From contig JAJXYU010000076.1 of the NCBI GenBank assembly GCA_021780395.1, positions 1 to 33,519 on the forward strand: a stretch of 33,519 bases of DNA. Reading direction: 5' to 3'. A program made the translations under genes and the position numbers. The notes below the pieces were generated by a model. It made no database searches and was not told the DNA's origin. It saw only the letters and a program-made list of their open reading frames with translations. Shown one piece after another: positions 7,896-17,095 of the stretch; within the stretch, counting starts at the first letter, position 1, and the number at the start of each line of letters is the position of its first letter. Source of the stretch: Pseudomonadota bacterium (GTDB lineage: Bacteria > Pseudomonadota > Gammaproteobacteria > Steroidobacterales > Steroidobacteraceae).

Positions 7896-9962
7896 ATGAC
7901 CTCCGCCACCGCCGCGTCCGCGCCCGCGTCCAGCGAAGACAGCCCGATCGAGTGCGAGGTTCGGCGAATTCGCGATCTGGCACGCGCCGGTCGACACGCG
8001 CAGGCGCTCGCCGCCGCCGAGGCGCTCGCGGCGACGGTCCCCGAGAATCGCGACGTGTTGTACGCGATCGCGTTCAGCCAGCGGCACCTGCGCCGCACTG
8101 CGGATGCACTCGCGACGCTCGAGCGACTCGAGCGCACGCACCCGCAATTCAGTCGCCTGCACGAGGAGCGCGGACTGTGTTACGTCGCGCTGCGCGACGC
8201 GTCGCGCGCGATCGACTGCTTGCTGCGTGCAGTGAACTCGAATCCGGCGCTGCCGAACAGCTGGGCGATGCTCGAGCGCCTCTGGCGGATCAGCGGGGAT
8301 CGCGCGAACGCCGATACCGCGGCGGAACACGTCGCGACCTTGAGCCGCCTCGCGCCGGAAGTGGTCCGGGCGACTGCACTGTTCGCCGACCGGGACCTCG
8401 GGCCGGCCGAGGACCTGGTGCGCGCTCGCTTGCTGCAGAAGGGCGACGACATCGAAGCGATGCGCCTGCTCGCGCGGATCGGCATCGCGCGTCAGGTCCT
8501 CGACGACGCGGAGTTGCTGCTCGGTGCCGTGCTCGAACTGGCCCCCGGGTACCGCGCGGCCCGGCACGACCATGCGTTCGTGCTGGTCGAGCGCCACAAG
8601 TATCGCGAGGCGCGTGCCCAGCTGGAGATCCTGCTCGCCGAGGAGCCCCGGCACCGCAGCTACCGCGCGCTGTTCGCGGCCACCTGCGTCGGCCTCGGCG
8701 AGCATTCCCGCGCGATCGACCTGTACCGCGAGTTGCTCGCGGAGACTCCCGGGTCCGCGGACCTGTTGCTGTCGCTCGCGCACGTGCTGAAGACGGTGGG
8801 CGATCGCGACGCGGCAATCGCAGCCTATCGGGCCGCCGCTGCCGCGCGCCCGGATTTCGGCGATGCGTACTGGAGCCTCGCGAACCTCAAGACCTATCGA
8901 TTCGAAGACGAAGAGATCGCCAGAATGCGCGCGCTCGAGGCGCGGTTCGATCTCGGGATCGAGGACCGGATCCACCTGTGCTTCGCGCTCGGCAAGGCGT
9001 TCGAGGACCGCGCGAATTACGCCGACTCGTGGCGCCACTACGAACGCGGCAATGCGCTGAAGCGCTCGGCGAGCCGATATCGCCCGGAAGTCATCGAGAA
9101 CAACACCCGGGGCCAGATCGCGGTGTGCACGCGCGATTTCTTCGCCGCCCGGGCCGGATGGGGCGCGGACGATCCCTCGCCGATCTTCATCGTCGGTCTG
9201 CCGCGGTCCGGCTCGACACTGATCGAACAGATCCTCGCGTCGCATACACAGGTCGAGGGCACCCAGGAGCTCGCCGACGTGCCGCGCATCGTGCTCGAGC
9301 TGCAGGGGCGCGAGCCGGACCTCGGCGATCCGCGTTACCCTCGCGTGCTCTCGACGATGCCGGCGACCGAGTTCCGCCGACTCGGCGAGCGCTACCTGAC
9401 CGACACCCGCGCGCATCGCACCGATCGACCACGCTTCATCGACAAGATGCCGAACAATTTCAGGCACGTCGGCCTGATCCAACTGATGCTGCCCAACGCG
9501 AAGATCATCGATGCGCGGCGCGAGCCGATGGCCTGCTGCTTCGGCAACCTCAAGCAGTTGTTCGCGAACGGTCAGGAGTTCAGCTATTCGATCGACGACG
9601 TCGCGCGCTACTACCGTACGTACCTGGAATTGATGCGCCACTGGGATGCGGTGCTACCGGGCAAGGTCCTGCGCGTGCTGCACGAAGACGTCGTCGCCGA
9701 CCTCGAGGGCAGCGCCCGACGGATCCTCGAGTTCTGCGAGTTGCCGTTCGAGCCGGCTTGCCTGGAGTTCTACAAGAGCGATCGCAGTGTACGGACGCCG
9801 AGTTCCGAGCAGGTCCGACGACCGATCTACCGCGATGGCTTGAGTCAGTGGAGACATTACGAGCCGTGGCTCGAGCCGCTTCGCAACGCGCTCGGTGACG
9901 CGCTGACGCGATACCGCGAGCCCGTCGCCGGCGAGCCGCCGGACCCACACCGCGATCGATGA
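7896..9962 (+). CDS. TPR-repeat sulfotransferase
   Basis: This 688-residue, probably cytoplasmic protein joins two parts. Residues 20-330 are a run of helical tetratricopeptide-type repeats (for example LLLSLAHVLKTVGDRDAAIAA). The C-terminal 430-670 is a sulfotransferase domain with the 5'-phosphosulfate loop IFIVGLPRSGSTLIEQ (430-445), a DKMPNN segment (516-521), the 3'-phosphate-binding region IIDARREP (537-544) and a C-terminal QVRRPIYRDG block. Such enzymes move sulfate from PAPS to a hydroxyl or amine; the acceptor is unknown. The TPRs probably bind the acceptor protein or partner. ATG at 7896 follows TGGAG. It lies between a TonB receptor and phnX, 13 bases before the latter. A homologue is at the right edge of the window. 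Confidence 0.88.
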   Translation: MTSATAASAPASSEDSPIECEVRRIRDLARAGRHAQALAAAEALAATVPENRDVLYAIAFSQRHLRRTADALATLERLERTHPQFSRLHEERGLCYVALRDASRAIDCLLRAVNSNPALPNSWAMLERLWRISGDRANADTAAEHVATLSRLAPEVVRATALFADRDLGPAEDLVRARLLQKGDDIEAMRLLARIGIARQVLDDAELLLGAVLELAPGYRAARHDHAFVLVERHKYREARAQLEILLAEEPRHRSYRALFAATCVGLGEHSRAIDLYRELLAETPGSADLLLSLAHVLKTVGDRDAAIAAYRAAAAARPDFGDAYWSLANLKTYRFEDEEIARMRALEARFDLGIEDRIHLCFALGKAFEDRANYADSWRHYERGNALKRSASRYRPEVIENNTRGQIAVCTRDFFAARAGWGADDPSPIFIVGLPRSGSTLIEQILASHTQVEGTQELADVPRIVLELQGREPDLGDPRYPRVLSTMPATEFRRLGERYLTDTRAHRTDRPRFIDKMPNNFRHVGLIQLMLPNAKIIDARREPMACCFGNLKQLFANGQEFSYSIDDVARYYRTYLELMRHWDAVLPGKVLRVLHEDVVADLEGSARRILEFCELPFEPACLEFYKSDRSVRTPSSEQVRRPIYRDGLSQWRHYEPWLEPLRNALGDALTRYREPVAGEPPDPHRDR

Positions 9963-9975
9963 GGAGCCCGCAACC

Positions 9976-10779
9976 GTGAATCTCGCAGAACACTTCGAAC
10001 TGGTGATCTTCGACTGGGCCGGCACGACCGTGGACTTCGGCTGCCGCGCACCGGTCGACGCCTTGCTGGAGGCGTTCCGCCGGCACGGCGTGTCCCTGAC
10101 CGAAGCTCAGGTTCGCCGCGACATGGGCAAGGCGAAAGCCGATCACGTGCGCGCCCTGCTCGACGAGCCCGCGATCGCCGCCGCGTGGATCGCGGCGAAC
10201 GGCGCGCCGGCGAGCGCCGCCGACTGCGAATCGCTGGTACGCGAACTCGGCCCGCTGATGCGCGAGCGCGCGGCCCGGACGGCGACCCTGATCGACGGCG
10301 TCGCGACGACGGTCGCGGCGCTGCGTGCGGCGGGCGTCCGGATCGCCTCGTCGACCGGCTACACCCGGGAAATGATGGCACCGGTGATCGAGCGCGCCGC
10401 GGCGCAGGGCTATGCGCCCGAGCACCTCGTGTGCTCCGGAGAGACGCCGCGGGGGCGGCCGACTCCGTTGATGATCTACAAGACCTGCGCGGAGCTCGGC
10501 GTCTGGCCCTTGAGTCGCGTCGTCAAGGTCGACGATTCCGAGGCGGGTGTCGCCGAGGGAAGGTTCGCCGGCTGCCTGAGCGTCGGGGTCGCCGCTTCCG
10601 GGAACGGTGTCGGGCTCGCGGCGGCGACGCTCGAGGCCATGCCGGCGCTCGAACGGCAGGCGCGAATCGACGCGTCGGCCCGTGCGCTCTACGCGGCTGG
10701 CGCCGACGTCGTGATCGACACCGTCGCCGGCCTCGTCTCGGGGATCGAGCAGTACCTTCGCAGTCATCGAGGTCGCTGA
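9976..10779 (+). CDS. phnX: Phosphonoacetaldehyde hydrolase (phosphonatase)
   Basis: PhnX cleaves the C-P bond of phosphonoacetaldehyde to acetaldehyde and phosphate, the second step of 2-AEP breakdown. The 267-residue sequence has the HAD nucleophile loop IFDWAGTTVDFG (Asp13) and the family-specific Schiff-base motif MGKAKADH with Lys54 and His57. It also has STGYTREMM near 126-134 and the acidic Mg-binding loop KVDDSEAG (Asp186, Asp187). These are the diagnostic features separating PhnX from other HAD hydrolases. GTG at 9976 is the start, with GAGGAG nine bases upstream and overlapping the end of the sulfotransferase gene. phnW begins three bases after its stop. Confidence 0.94.
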   Translation: MNLAEHFELVIFDWAGTTVDFGCRAPVDALLEAFRRHGVSLTEAQVRRDMGKAKADHVRALLDEPAIAAAWIAANGAPASAADCESLVRELGPLMRERAARTATLIDGVATTVAALRAAGVRIASSTGYTREMMAPVIERAAAQGYAPEHLVCSGETPRGRPTPLMIYKTCAELGVWPLSRVVKVDDSEAGVAEGRFAGCLSVGVAASGNGVGLAAATLEAMPALERQARIDASARALYAAGADVVIDTVAGLVSGIEQYLRSHRGR

Positions 10780-10782
10780 ACC

Positions 10783-11892
10783 ATGTCCGAACCCGTGTTG
10801 CTGACACCCGGTCCGTTGACGACCGAAGCCGCGGTGAAGGCCGCGATGCAGGTCGACTGGGGCTCCTGGGACGCCGCGTTCAACGAATTGACCGCCTCCG
10901 TCTGTCGGGACCTGGTCGAGATCGTCGGTGCCGAGCGCGATCACGTCTGCGTGCCGCTCCAGGGCAGCGGCACGTTCGCGGTGGAGGCGGCGCTCGGTAC
11001 GCTCGTTCCGAGAGGCGGCAAGGTCCTGGTGCCCGACAACGGCGCCTACTGCCAGCGGATCGCGCGCATCCTCGGGTATCTCGGCCGCGAGGCGGTTGTG
11101 ATCCCGTTCGGCGAACGCGAAGCGGTGAGCGCCGAACGCATCGACGCCGCACTCGCTGCCGATCCCGCGATCTCGCACGTCGCGCTGGTGCATTGCGAGA
11201 CAAGCACCGGAATCCTGAACCCGCTCGCCGACGTCGGCGCGGTCGTCGCCGCCCATGGGAGGCGACTGATCGTCGATGCGATGAGTTCCTTCGGCGCGCT
11301 GCCGATCGATGCGCGCACGGTCGCGTTCGACGCGTTGATCGCCGCTTCCGGGAAATGTCTCGAAGGCGTTCCCGGGATGGGGTTCGTGATCGCACGGCGT
11401 GACGCGCTCGACGGCAGCGCCGGTCGATCCCATTCCCTCGCACTCGATCTCGCCGACCAATGGCACTACCTGGAGAGAACGGGCCAGTGGCGGTTCACGC
11501 CGCCGACGCACGTCGTCGCCGCACTGCGCGTCGCAATCGACCGCTACCGAGCGCTAGGCGGGCGCGATGCGCGCCTCACCCGCTACACCGACAATTGTGC
11601 GACCCTGCTCGATGGCATGCGCGCGCTCGGCTTCGCGCCGTTCCTGCCGCAGGCCCTGCAGGCACCGATCATCGTCACGTTCCACTCGCCGCCGGATCCG
11701 GCCTACCGTTTCGCGCAGTTCTACGAACGCGTTCGCGAACGGGGATTCATCCTGTATCCCGGCAAGCTGACGCGGGTCGAGACCTTTCGGGTCGGTTGCA
11801 TCGGCGCCATCGATTCGTCGGCGCTGCGCCGAGCGGTCACGGCGATCGGTGCGACGGTACGCGAGATGGGCATTCGAAGGATCTCGCCGTGA
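10783..11892 (+). CDS. phnW: 2-aminoethylphosphonate:pyruvate aminotransferase
   Basis: PhnW is the PLP enzyme that transfers the amino group of 2-AEP to pyruvate, giving phosphonoacetaldehyde and alanine for PhnX. The 369-residue fold-type I transaminase opens with LLTPGPLTT, contains the cofactor-binding GSGTFAVEA (61-69), the PLP-nitrogen aspartate in VDAMSSFG (Asp165), and the Schiff-base lysine in [14 protein letters not shown] (Lys191). FRVGCIG near the C-terminus is also typical. Length matches PhnW (about 365-370). It sits three bases after phnX, and its TGA overlaps the GTG start of phnS, which fixes its function as 2-AEP rather than serine or alanine-glyoxylate transamination. Confidence 0.94.
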   Translation: MSEPVLLTPGPLTTEAAVKAAMQVDWGSWDAAFNELTASVCRDLVEIVGAERDHVCVPLQGSGTFAVEAALGTLVPRGGKVLVPDNGAYCQRIARILGYLGREAVVIPFGEREAVSAERIDAALAADPAISHVALVHCETSTGILNPLADVGAVVAAHGRRLIVDAMSSFGALPIDARTVAFDALIAASGKCLEGVPGMGFVIARRDALDGSAGRSHSLALDLADQWHYLERTGQWRFTPPTHVVAALRVAIDRYRALGGRDARLTRYTDNCATLLDGMRALGFAPFLPQALQAPIIVTFHSPPDPAYRFAQFYERVRERGFILYPGKLTRVETFRVGCIGAIDSSALRRAVTAIGATVREMGIRRISP

Positions 11893-12929
11893 AGAATGCG
11901 CGGACGATCCGGTCGATCGCCGTTCTGGCAGCGCTCGCCTGCGCGATCGGGGCCATGGCCTGCGGTCGGGCCGCGGTCGTGACCGTGTACAGCGCCGACG
12001 GTTTGCGCGACGGCCGACCGAACTGGTTCGACACGATGTTCGCGACGTTCGAGCGGCGCACCGGGATCACCGTGCAGTACGTCGAGGCCGGATCGGGCGT
12101 GATCGTGAACCGCGTGCTCGCTGAGCGGACCGCGCCGCAAGCCGACGTGCTCGTCACGATCCCGCCGTTCATGCAGGTCGCGGCCGACGCCGGCGTCCTG
12201 CGGCCACTGATCCTGGCGCCGGCGGACAGTTCCGCACTCGGAGTCCCCCACGCGCCGGCGCTCTGGTACACGCTCGCGGAGGACTACTCGGCGTGGATCT
12301 ACGACGCGGCAGCGCTCCCCGCGCCGCCGGCGAGCCTGACGGCACTGCTCGCGCCGACGTTCCGCAATCGGCTGCAGTACTCGACGCCCGGACAAGCCGG
12401 CGACGGCACCGCCGTGCTGTTGCAGGCCTTCGAGGCGTTCGGCAGCAGATCCGCCGGCCTCGCGTACCTGCGACGCCTGCAAGCGAACAATCTCGGACCC
12501 TCCGCCTCGACCGGCCGTCTCGCCGCGCTCGTCGACAAGGGCGAAATCTGGGTCGCGAACGGGGACGTGCAGATGAGCTATTCGCAGCAACGCGACTACC
12601 CCAACCTGAGGCTCTTCTTTCCGGCCGGCCCGGACGGCCGCCGACTCGCGATGCGCCTGCCGTATCAGATCGCGCTGGTGCGCGGCGCACCGCACGAGCA
12701 GGCAGCGCTGCGCTTGATCGCGTTCCTGCTGAGCCGACCGGCGCAGGCGCGACTCTACGACCTCGCGCGTGCGTTCCCTGCGCGCCGCGACGTCCCGGCG
12801 ACCACACCGGCCGCGCGCGCGCTCGAGCAAGTGATCGACGGCGTTCGTATCTGGCAGCCCGACTGGACCCGCGTCGCGAAGGAGCTCGGGCACGATGTCA
12901 CGCTCTGGCGCCGCGCGACGGAGCGGTGA
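11889..12929 (+). CDS. phnS: 2-AEP ABC transporter, periplasmic substrate-binding protein
   Basis: This 346-residue protein begins with a signal sequence ([18 protein letters not shown]). Cys25 could be a lipobox cysteine, though the preceding residues AMA fit only loosely, so it may be lipid-anchored or soluble in the periplasm. The mature part is an iron/putrescine-type class 2 binding fold: [50 protein letters not shown] and a hinge near [19 protein letters not shown]. It should capture 2-AEP and hand it to PhnUV. GTG at 11889 overlaps the phnW stop as GTGA. Assignment to 2-AEP rests on the operon plus fold similarity. Confidence 0.85.
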   Translation: MKNARTIRSIAVLAALACAIGAMACGRAAVVTVYSADGLRDGRPNWFDTMFATFERRTGITVQYVEAGSGVIVNRVLAERTAPQADVLVTIPPFMQVAADAGVLRPLILAPADSSALGVPHAPALWYTLAEDYSAWIYDAAALPAPPASLTALLAPTFRNRLQYSTPGQAGDGTAVLLQAFEAFGSRSAGLAYLRRLQANNLGPSASTGRLAALVDKGEIWVANGDVQMSYSQQRDYPNLRLFFPAGPDGRRLAMRLPYQIALVRGAPHEQAALRLIAFLLSRPAQARLYDLARAFPARRDVPATTPAARALEQVIDGVRIWQPDWTRVAKELGHDVTLWRRATER

Positions 12930-14067
12930 GCCGATGGCCGAGTCGCCCCGCGCGACCTCGGGCCACGATCGCGCGCCGCCGCGGATCCGCGTGCATGCGC
13001 TCAGCGTCCGTTATGGCGACCATCTCGCTCTCGATCGCGTCGATCTGTCCGTCGCCGCCGGCGAGGTCGTGGTGCTCCTCGGCGAATCCGGATCCGGAAA
13101 GACGACCTTGCTGCGCGCGATCGCGGGGTTCACCGAGCCGACCGCCGGTCGGATCCACCTCGGCTCGACCGATGTGACCGACGCGCCACCGCACGCCCGC
13201 GGACTGGGCCTCGTCGTACAGAACTACGCGCTATTTCCGCATCTTCGCGTCGCCGAAAACGTCGCGTTCGGCCTGCGCGCCCGCAAGCGCCCGCGACCGC
13301 AGATCGAGCGCACCGTCGCGCGGTTCCTCGAGATGACGGGAATGGCATCGCACGCGCGACGCTATCCGCACGAGCTCTCCGGCGGACAGCAGCAGCGGGT
13401 CGCGATCGCCCGCGCACTGGCGATCGAGCCGCCGGCGCTGCTGCTCGACGAACCGCTGTCGGCGCTCGACGCCCCGCTTCGCGCCGACATGCTCGACGAG
13501 TTGCGGCGATTGCACGCAGAATTGCCGCAGACCGCGATCGTGTACGTGACCCACGATCAAACCGAGGCGATCGCGATCGGTCATCGGATCGTCCTGCTGA
13601 ACGCGGGTCGCATCGTCGCCGACGGAGTTCCGCGCGACCTGCACGATACGCCACCCAACCGTTACACCGCGGAGTTTTTCGGCCAGGCCAACCTGCTGCC
13701 CGTGCGCGTTCTCGAGGGGACGGCGGACGCCCGCGCCGACCGGAACCGAATCGCCGCGCGGATCGCGGACCGCACGATCTGGGCGCGCGGCAGCGCCGAC
13801 GCGCCAAGGAGCGGGGCGGCACTGCTGTGCGTACGACCCCATGACCTTCGGATCGAGGAGACGCAAGCACAGACGCCGGACGGCAACCACCTGGACGGCA
13901 TCGTGCGCTCCGCGCAATGGCTCGGCGCAACGCAGCGAGTGGTCGTCGAGGCGGGACCATCGACGATCCGCGTCGATCGCCCGGCGAGCGAGGCCTTGCC
14001 GACGCCCGGCGCGCGGGTGCGGGTGAGCTTCTCCGCCGACTGCGCGGTCGTTCTCGCGGATCGCTGA
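12895..14067 (+). CDS. phnT: 2-AEP ABC transporter, ATP-binding protein
   Basis: PhnT powers 2-AEP import. The 390-residue ATPase has Walker A GESGSGKT (63-70), Q-loop VVQNYALFPH, signature LSGGQQQRVA (161-170), Walker B LLLDEP (182-187), D-loop SALD and H-loop His220. After residue 240 comes a C-terminal regulatory OB-like (TOBE) domain of the spermidine/iron/maltose type. AAGGAG lies ten bases before the ATG at 12895, inside the end of phnS. An ATG at 12934 (13 residues shorter, just after the phnS stop) is an equally possible start, since the first 30 residues are unconserved. The stop overlaps the phnU ATG by one base. Confidence 0.9.
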   Translation: MSRSGAARRSGEPMAESPRATSGHDRAPPRIRVHALSVRYGDHLALDRVDLSVAAGEVVVLLGESGSGKTTLLRAIAGFTEPTAGRIHLGSTDVTDAPPHARGLGLVVQNYALFPHLRVAENVAFGLRARKRPRPQIERTVARFLEMTGMASHARRYPHELSGGQQQRVAIARALAIEPPALLLDEPLSALDAPLRADMLDELRRLHAELPQTAIVYVTHDQTEAIAIGHRIVLLNAGRIVADGVPRDLHDTPPNRYTAEFFGQANLLPVRVLEGTADARADRNRIAARIADRTIWARGSADAPRSGAALLCVRPHDLRIEETQAQTPDGNHLDGIVRSAQWLGATQRVVVEAGPSTIRVDRPASEALPTPGARVRVSFSADCAVVLADR

Positions 14068-14906
14068 TGGGACGCGCTCACCGGCTCTCGCGAGCATTGG
14101 TGGCGTCGGTGCCGCTCGTGGTGCTCGGCGTGATCTTTCTCTACCCGTTTGCATTGCTCGCCGTCGAAGCGTTCGCGAGACCCGGAGGCGGCTACGGGTT
14201 CGGCACCTTCGCCGCGATCCTCGCCGGTCATGCGTTTCGCGACGCGCTGTTCGCGACACTGCGGATCGCATTGACGGCGACCGCGACCTGTCTCGTGCTC
14301 GGATCGGCGCTCGCGTTGCTGATCCGGTTCGTCGCATTTCCGGGCGCAAGGGCGCTCGGTCGACTCGTCGACGTCTATCTCGCGTTCCCGTCCTTTCTGG
14401 TCGCGCTCTCGCTGACGTTTCTCTACGGCAACTCGGGCCTCGTCCGCTCGCTGTGGACGTCCGCACTCGGCCTGCCGGCCGTGGACGCCTCACGCAGTTT
14501 CCTGTACGGATTCTGGGGCGTGGTGCTCGCGGAAGTCACCTATTACACACCGTTCGTGATGCGACCCGTGCTCGCGGCGCTCGAGGTGATCGATCGCGCG
14601 CAGCTCGAGGTCGCGAGCGGCCTCGGGGAACGGCCGTGGGGCGTGCTGCGCCGGGTCGTGTTCCCGGAGCTCGTGCCGGCGCTGATCGCCGGCGGGAGCT
14701 TGTGCCTGCTGCTCACGATGAACGAATTCGGGATCATCCTGGTGATGGGCGTGAAGGACGTGATCACCTTGCCGATGATGATCTACGGCAAGGCGATCGA
14801 CGAGTTCGATTATCCGGCCGCGAGCGCGGTCGCGATCTGCAACGTCGCACTGTCTCTCGGCCTGAATTTCACGTACCGACAATCGCTCGAGCGCGCACCG
14901 CGATGA
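14067..14906 (+). CDS. phnU: 2-AEP ABC transporter, permease subunit 1
   Basis: This 279-residue inner-membrane protein has about six predicted helices, beginning with ASVPLVVLGVIFLYPFALLAV. The cytoplasmic EAA coupling loop is EVASGLGERPWGVLRRVVFPE (about 181-201), which docks on the ATPase PhnT. It pairs with PhnV to form the channel. The ATG overlaps the phnT TGA (TGATG) and its own TGA overlaps the phnV ATG (ATGA), so translation is coupled on both sides. The in-frame extension to 13917 lies inside phnT and is discarded. Confidence 0.88.
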   Translation: MGRAHRLSRALVASVPLVVLGVIFLYPFALLAVEAFARPGGGYGFGTFAAILAGHAFRDALFATLRIALTATATCLVLGSALALLIRFVAFPGARALGRLVDVYLAFPSFLVALSLTFLYGNSGLVRSLWTSALGLPAVDASRSFLYGFWGVVLAEVTYYTPFVMRPVLAALEVIDRAQLEVASGLGERPWGVLRRVVFPELVPALIAGGSLCLLLTMNEFGIILVMGVKDVITLPMMIYGKAIDEFDYPAASAVAICNVALSLGLNFTYRQSLERAPR

Positions 14907-15730
14907 GCGAGCTGATTCATTCCCGGGGTGCGCGTCGACTCCTCGCCGGGGCCGGCATGATCGTGACCGCGATCGTATTCGGCCTGCCGCTGTTGACGCT
15001 GATCCTCGCGAGCATCGCCGGCGAATGGACCCGGGCGCTGCCCTCGACCCTGACGGTCGCGCACCTGCGCGCGGCGCTCGGCGGCGCGCAACGCGCGGCG
15101 CTGTGGCACAGCCTCGCGACGGGCCTCGTCGCGACGATCGTCGCGCTCGTGCTCGGAGCCTGGGGCGCCCTCGCGTCGCGCCGCTATCCGGCGCCGGTCC
15201 GTCGCGGGATCGACGCGCTCTTTCTGATGCCGGTGGCGATTCCGTCGGTCTCGATCGGCCTCGCGCTGCTCGTCGCGTTCAGCCACCCGCCGCTGCTGCT
15301 GAACGGAACGGTCGTGCTCGTCGTGATCACTCACGTCGTGCTGATCACCGCCTATGCCTACACGAGTGCGCAAGCGGGAATCGCGCGATTGCCCCCGAGC
15401 GTCGAGGAGATGGCCGGCAGTCTCGGCGCCGCGCCGTCGCGGGTGCTCGTTCGAGTGACCCTGCCGCTGTTGCTGCCGCATTTGCGCGCCGCGGCCGCGC
15501 TGGGCCTCGCGCTTTCGATGGGCGAGCTCGGCGCGACGATCATGATCTACCCGCCCGGCTGGATCACCGCGCCGGTGGAAATCTTCTCGCTGACCGACCG
15601 TGGCTCGTTGTTCGCGGGCGCCGCGGTCAGCGTGTGGCTGCTCGCGACCACGTTCGCCGCCCTGAGGCTCCTCGATCGGCGGCGATCGCCCCGGCGCGTG
15701 GCGCTCGAGCGGCGACGGTCGGGCGCCTAG
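14903..15730 (+). CDS. phnV: 2-AEP ABC transporter, permease subunit 2
   Basis: The second transmembrane subunit has 275 residues and about six helices. It begins MSELIHSRGARRLL, has a first helix over 15-38, conserved FLMPVAIPSVSIGLAL (107-122), and the EAA loop EEMAGSLGAAPSRVLVRVTL (168-187). It completes the PhnSTUV importer with PhnU. It starts at the ATGA overlap with phnU. Its TAG stop lies in a CTAG shared with the TAG of the convergent CDF gene, so the two transcripts must overlap at their 3' ends. The phn cassette ends here with no regulator or C-P lyase genes. Confidence 0.88.
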   Translation: MSELIHSRGARRLLAGAGMIVTAIVFGLPLLTLILASIAGEWTRALPSTLTVAHLRAALGGAQRAALWHSLATGLVATIVALVLGAWGALASRRYPAPVRRGIDALFLMPVAIPSVSIGLALLVAFSHPPLLLNGTVVLVVITHVVLITAYAYTSAQAGIARLPPSVEEMAGSLGAAPSRVLVRVTLPLLLPHLRAAAALGLALSMGELGATIMIYPPGWITAPVEIFSLTDRGSLFAGAAVSVWLLATTFAALRLLDRRRSPRRVALERRRSGA

Positions 15731-16746
15731 CGATGCGCGTCGGCGAGACGGCAGGCCGAATCCTCGGTGACTTCGATCTGCAGCGTCGTGTGATCGATCG
15801 AGAAGCGACGGCGCAGCTCCTGTGCGATCGCGAGGGTGAAGCGATCGCCGGGATGCCCCGCCGGCGTCACCAGATGGCAGGTGAGCGCGGTCTCGGTCGT
15901 GCTCATCGGCCAGATGTGCAGGTCGTGTATCCGGCTCACCTCCGGCAGCCCCGACAGATACGCGCGCACCGCCGCGGGGTCGATGCCGACGGGGACGCCG
16001 GCCAGTGCCATGCGCACCGAGTCTCGCAGCAGCCCCCAGGTGCCGTAGACGATGATCGCGACGATCGCGAGCGTCGCGACCGGGTCGATCCATTGCCGAC
16101 CCGTCAGCGCGATCGCCACCCCCGCGAGCACCACGCCGAACGATATCAGCGCATCCGACAGCATGTGCTGGAACGCGCCCCGGACATTGAGATCACCGTG
16201 CCGGCCGGACGCGAACAGCCATGCGCTCACGCCGTTCACCACGATGCCGACCGCCGCGACCGCGATCACCGCGGCGCCGTGAACGGCGACCGGATGCGAC
16301 AGGCGCAGGATCGCCTCCCACGCGATCCCTCCCATCACGACGAGCAACAGCGAGGAGTTCAGCAATGCCGCGAGGATCGAGGACCCCCTCCAGCCATAGG
16401 TGAAGTGCATCGTCGCCGGCCGCTTCGCGAGCGAGGCGGCACCCCAGGCAACGACCAGCGCCAGGACGTCACTCAGGTTGTGTCCGGCATCGGCGAGCAG
16501 CGCGGTCGAATGCGCGATCAAGCCGTAGACGACCTGCAGCGCGACGATCGCGAGGTTCAGCAGGGTACCGATCGCGAATGCCGGCCCGAAATCCTTCGGC
16601 GGCGCCTGCCCATGACCGTGGCCATGGTCATGGGCATGGGTATCGGCATGATCGTCGTCATGCTCGTGGTCATGATCCTGGCCGCGCGCGTGGTCCAGAT
16701 CGTGGTCGGACGCGGCGCCGGCGTGATGCTCCGGGTCGATGCTCAT
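15727..16746 (-). CDS. dmeF: Cation diffusion facilitator, cobalt/nickel exporter
   Basis: This 339-residue inner-membrane antiporter exports divalent metal in exchange for protons. The first 45 residues hold 13 histidines among Asp/Glu, a metal-gathering tail typical of DmeF/CzcD-like CDFs. The transport site has both signature pairs: His89 and Asp93 in LLADAGHNLSD (TM2), and His194 and Asp198 in FQHMLSDALIS (TM5). A cytosolic ferredoxin-like C-terminal domain follows (about 240-339, DLHIWPMSTTE). It overlaps the upstream RcnR-type repressor gene as ATGA, the dmeRF arrangement. The metal is inferred as Co/Ni from that repressor's ligand set; zinc remains possible. An upstream in-frame extension lies within dmeR and is rejected. 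Confidence 0.88.
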   Translation of the reverse strand: MSIDPEHHAGAASDHDLDHARGQDHDHEHDDDHADTHAHDHGHGHGQAPPKDFGPAFAIGTLLNLAIVALQVVYGLIAHSTALLADAGHNLSDVLALVVAWGAASLAKRPATMHFTYGWRGSSILAALLNSSLLLVVMGGIAWEAILRLSHPVAVHGAAVIAVAAVGIVVNGVSAWLFASGRHGDLNVRGAFQHMLSDALISFGVVLAGVAIALTGRQWIDPVATLAIVAIIVYGTWGLLRDSVRMALAGVPVGIDPAAVRAYLSGLPEVSRIHDLHIWPMSTTETALTCHLVTPAGHPGDRFTLAIAQELRRRFSIDHTTLQIEVTEDSACRLADAHR

Positions 16747-17018
16747 CGGCGCAGATACTGATGGACGATCTCGATCAGGTCCTCGGCCGCCTCGGTCCGA
16801 TCGGCGCCACGGCTCTCGTCGGCCATGTGCTCGCGGATGTGATCCTCGATCACCTCGGCGATGAACCCGTCGAGCGCGCCCCGGCATGCGGTCGCCTGTT
16901 GCAGCACGTTAGCGCACTCCTCGTCCGCCTCGACCGCGCGCTGAATCCCCTCGAGTTGACCGCGCAGACGTTTCAAGCGGTTCAGCAGCTTCGTCTTTTC
17001 GTTCGCCACGTGACCCAT
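16743..17018 (-). CDS. dmeR: RcnR/DmeR-type Ni/Co-sensing repressor (CsoR family)
   Basis: This 91-residue all-helical repressor belongs to the CsoR/RcnR/FrmR family. From the ATG at 17018 the ligand positions fall exactly where E. coli RcnR has its Ni/Co ligands: His3 (MGH), Cys35 (EECANV), His60 and His64 (EDHIREH). That fit decides the start. An ATG at 17039 would add seven residues, shift His3 and place the start inside the operator. AAGG lies eight bases upstream. Metal binding should release it from DNA and allow export by DmeF. It overlaps dmeF by four bases. FrmR-type formaldehyde sensing is less likely because His60 and His64 are both present. Confidence 0.9.
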   Translation of the reverse strand: MGHVANEKTKLLNRLKRLRGQLEGIQRAVEADEECANVLQQATACRGALDGFIAEVIEDHIREHMADESRGADRTEAAEDLIEIVHQYLRR

Positions 17019-17028
17019 GCGTACCGCC

Positions 17029-17057
17029 TTGTATACCATACCACCCTACGGTATATT
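17029..17057 (+). promoter_or_regulatory. Predicted porin promoter overlapping the metal-repressor operator
   Basis: On the forward strand TTGTAT (17029-17034) and TATATT (17052-17057) are 17 bases apart, a possible sigma-70 pair with a poor -35. The inverted repeat at 17038-17054 fills the spacer, so repressor bound there would block polymerase. On the reverse strand TAATAT and TATACA are -10-like sequences for dmeR in the same place. Confidence 0.4.
17038..17054. promoter_or_regulatory. Candidate DmeR/RcnR operator
   Basis: ATACC-ACCCTAC-GGTAT is a perfect 5-bp inverted repeat around a seven-base centre containing a C tract. RcnR- and DmeR-type operators are known as AT-rich inverted arms flanking a G/C tract, so form and position agree. 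It lies 19 bases upstream of dmeR and 41 bases upstream of the divergent porin gene, so it could govern both. Confidence 0.55.
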
Positions 17058-17095
17058 ACCCGGAATCATCCCTCGCTGGTACCTCGGAGATCGAG

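Noticed and set aside
17037..17039. ATG at 17039 as the dmeR start
   Set aside because: It lies in the predicted operator and shifts His3, Cys35, His60 and His64 out of RcnR numbering; the ATG at 17018 fits all four.
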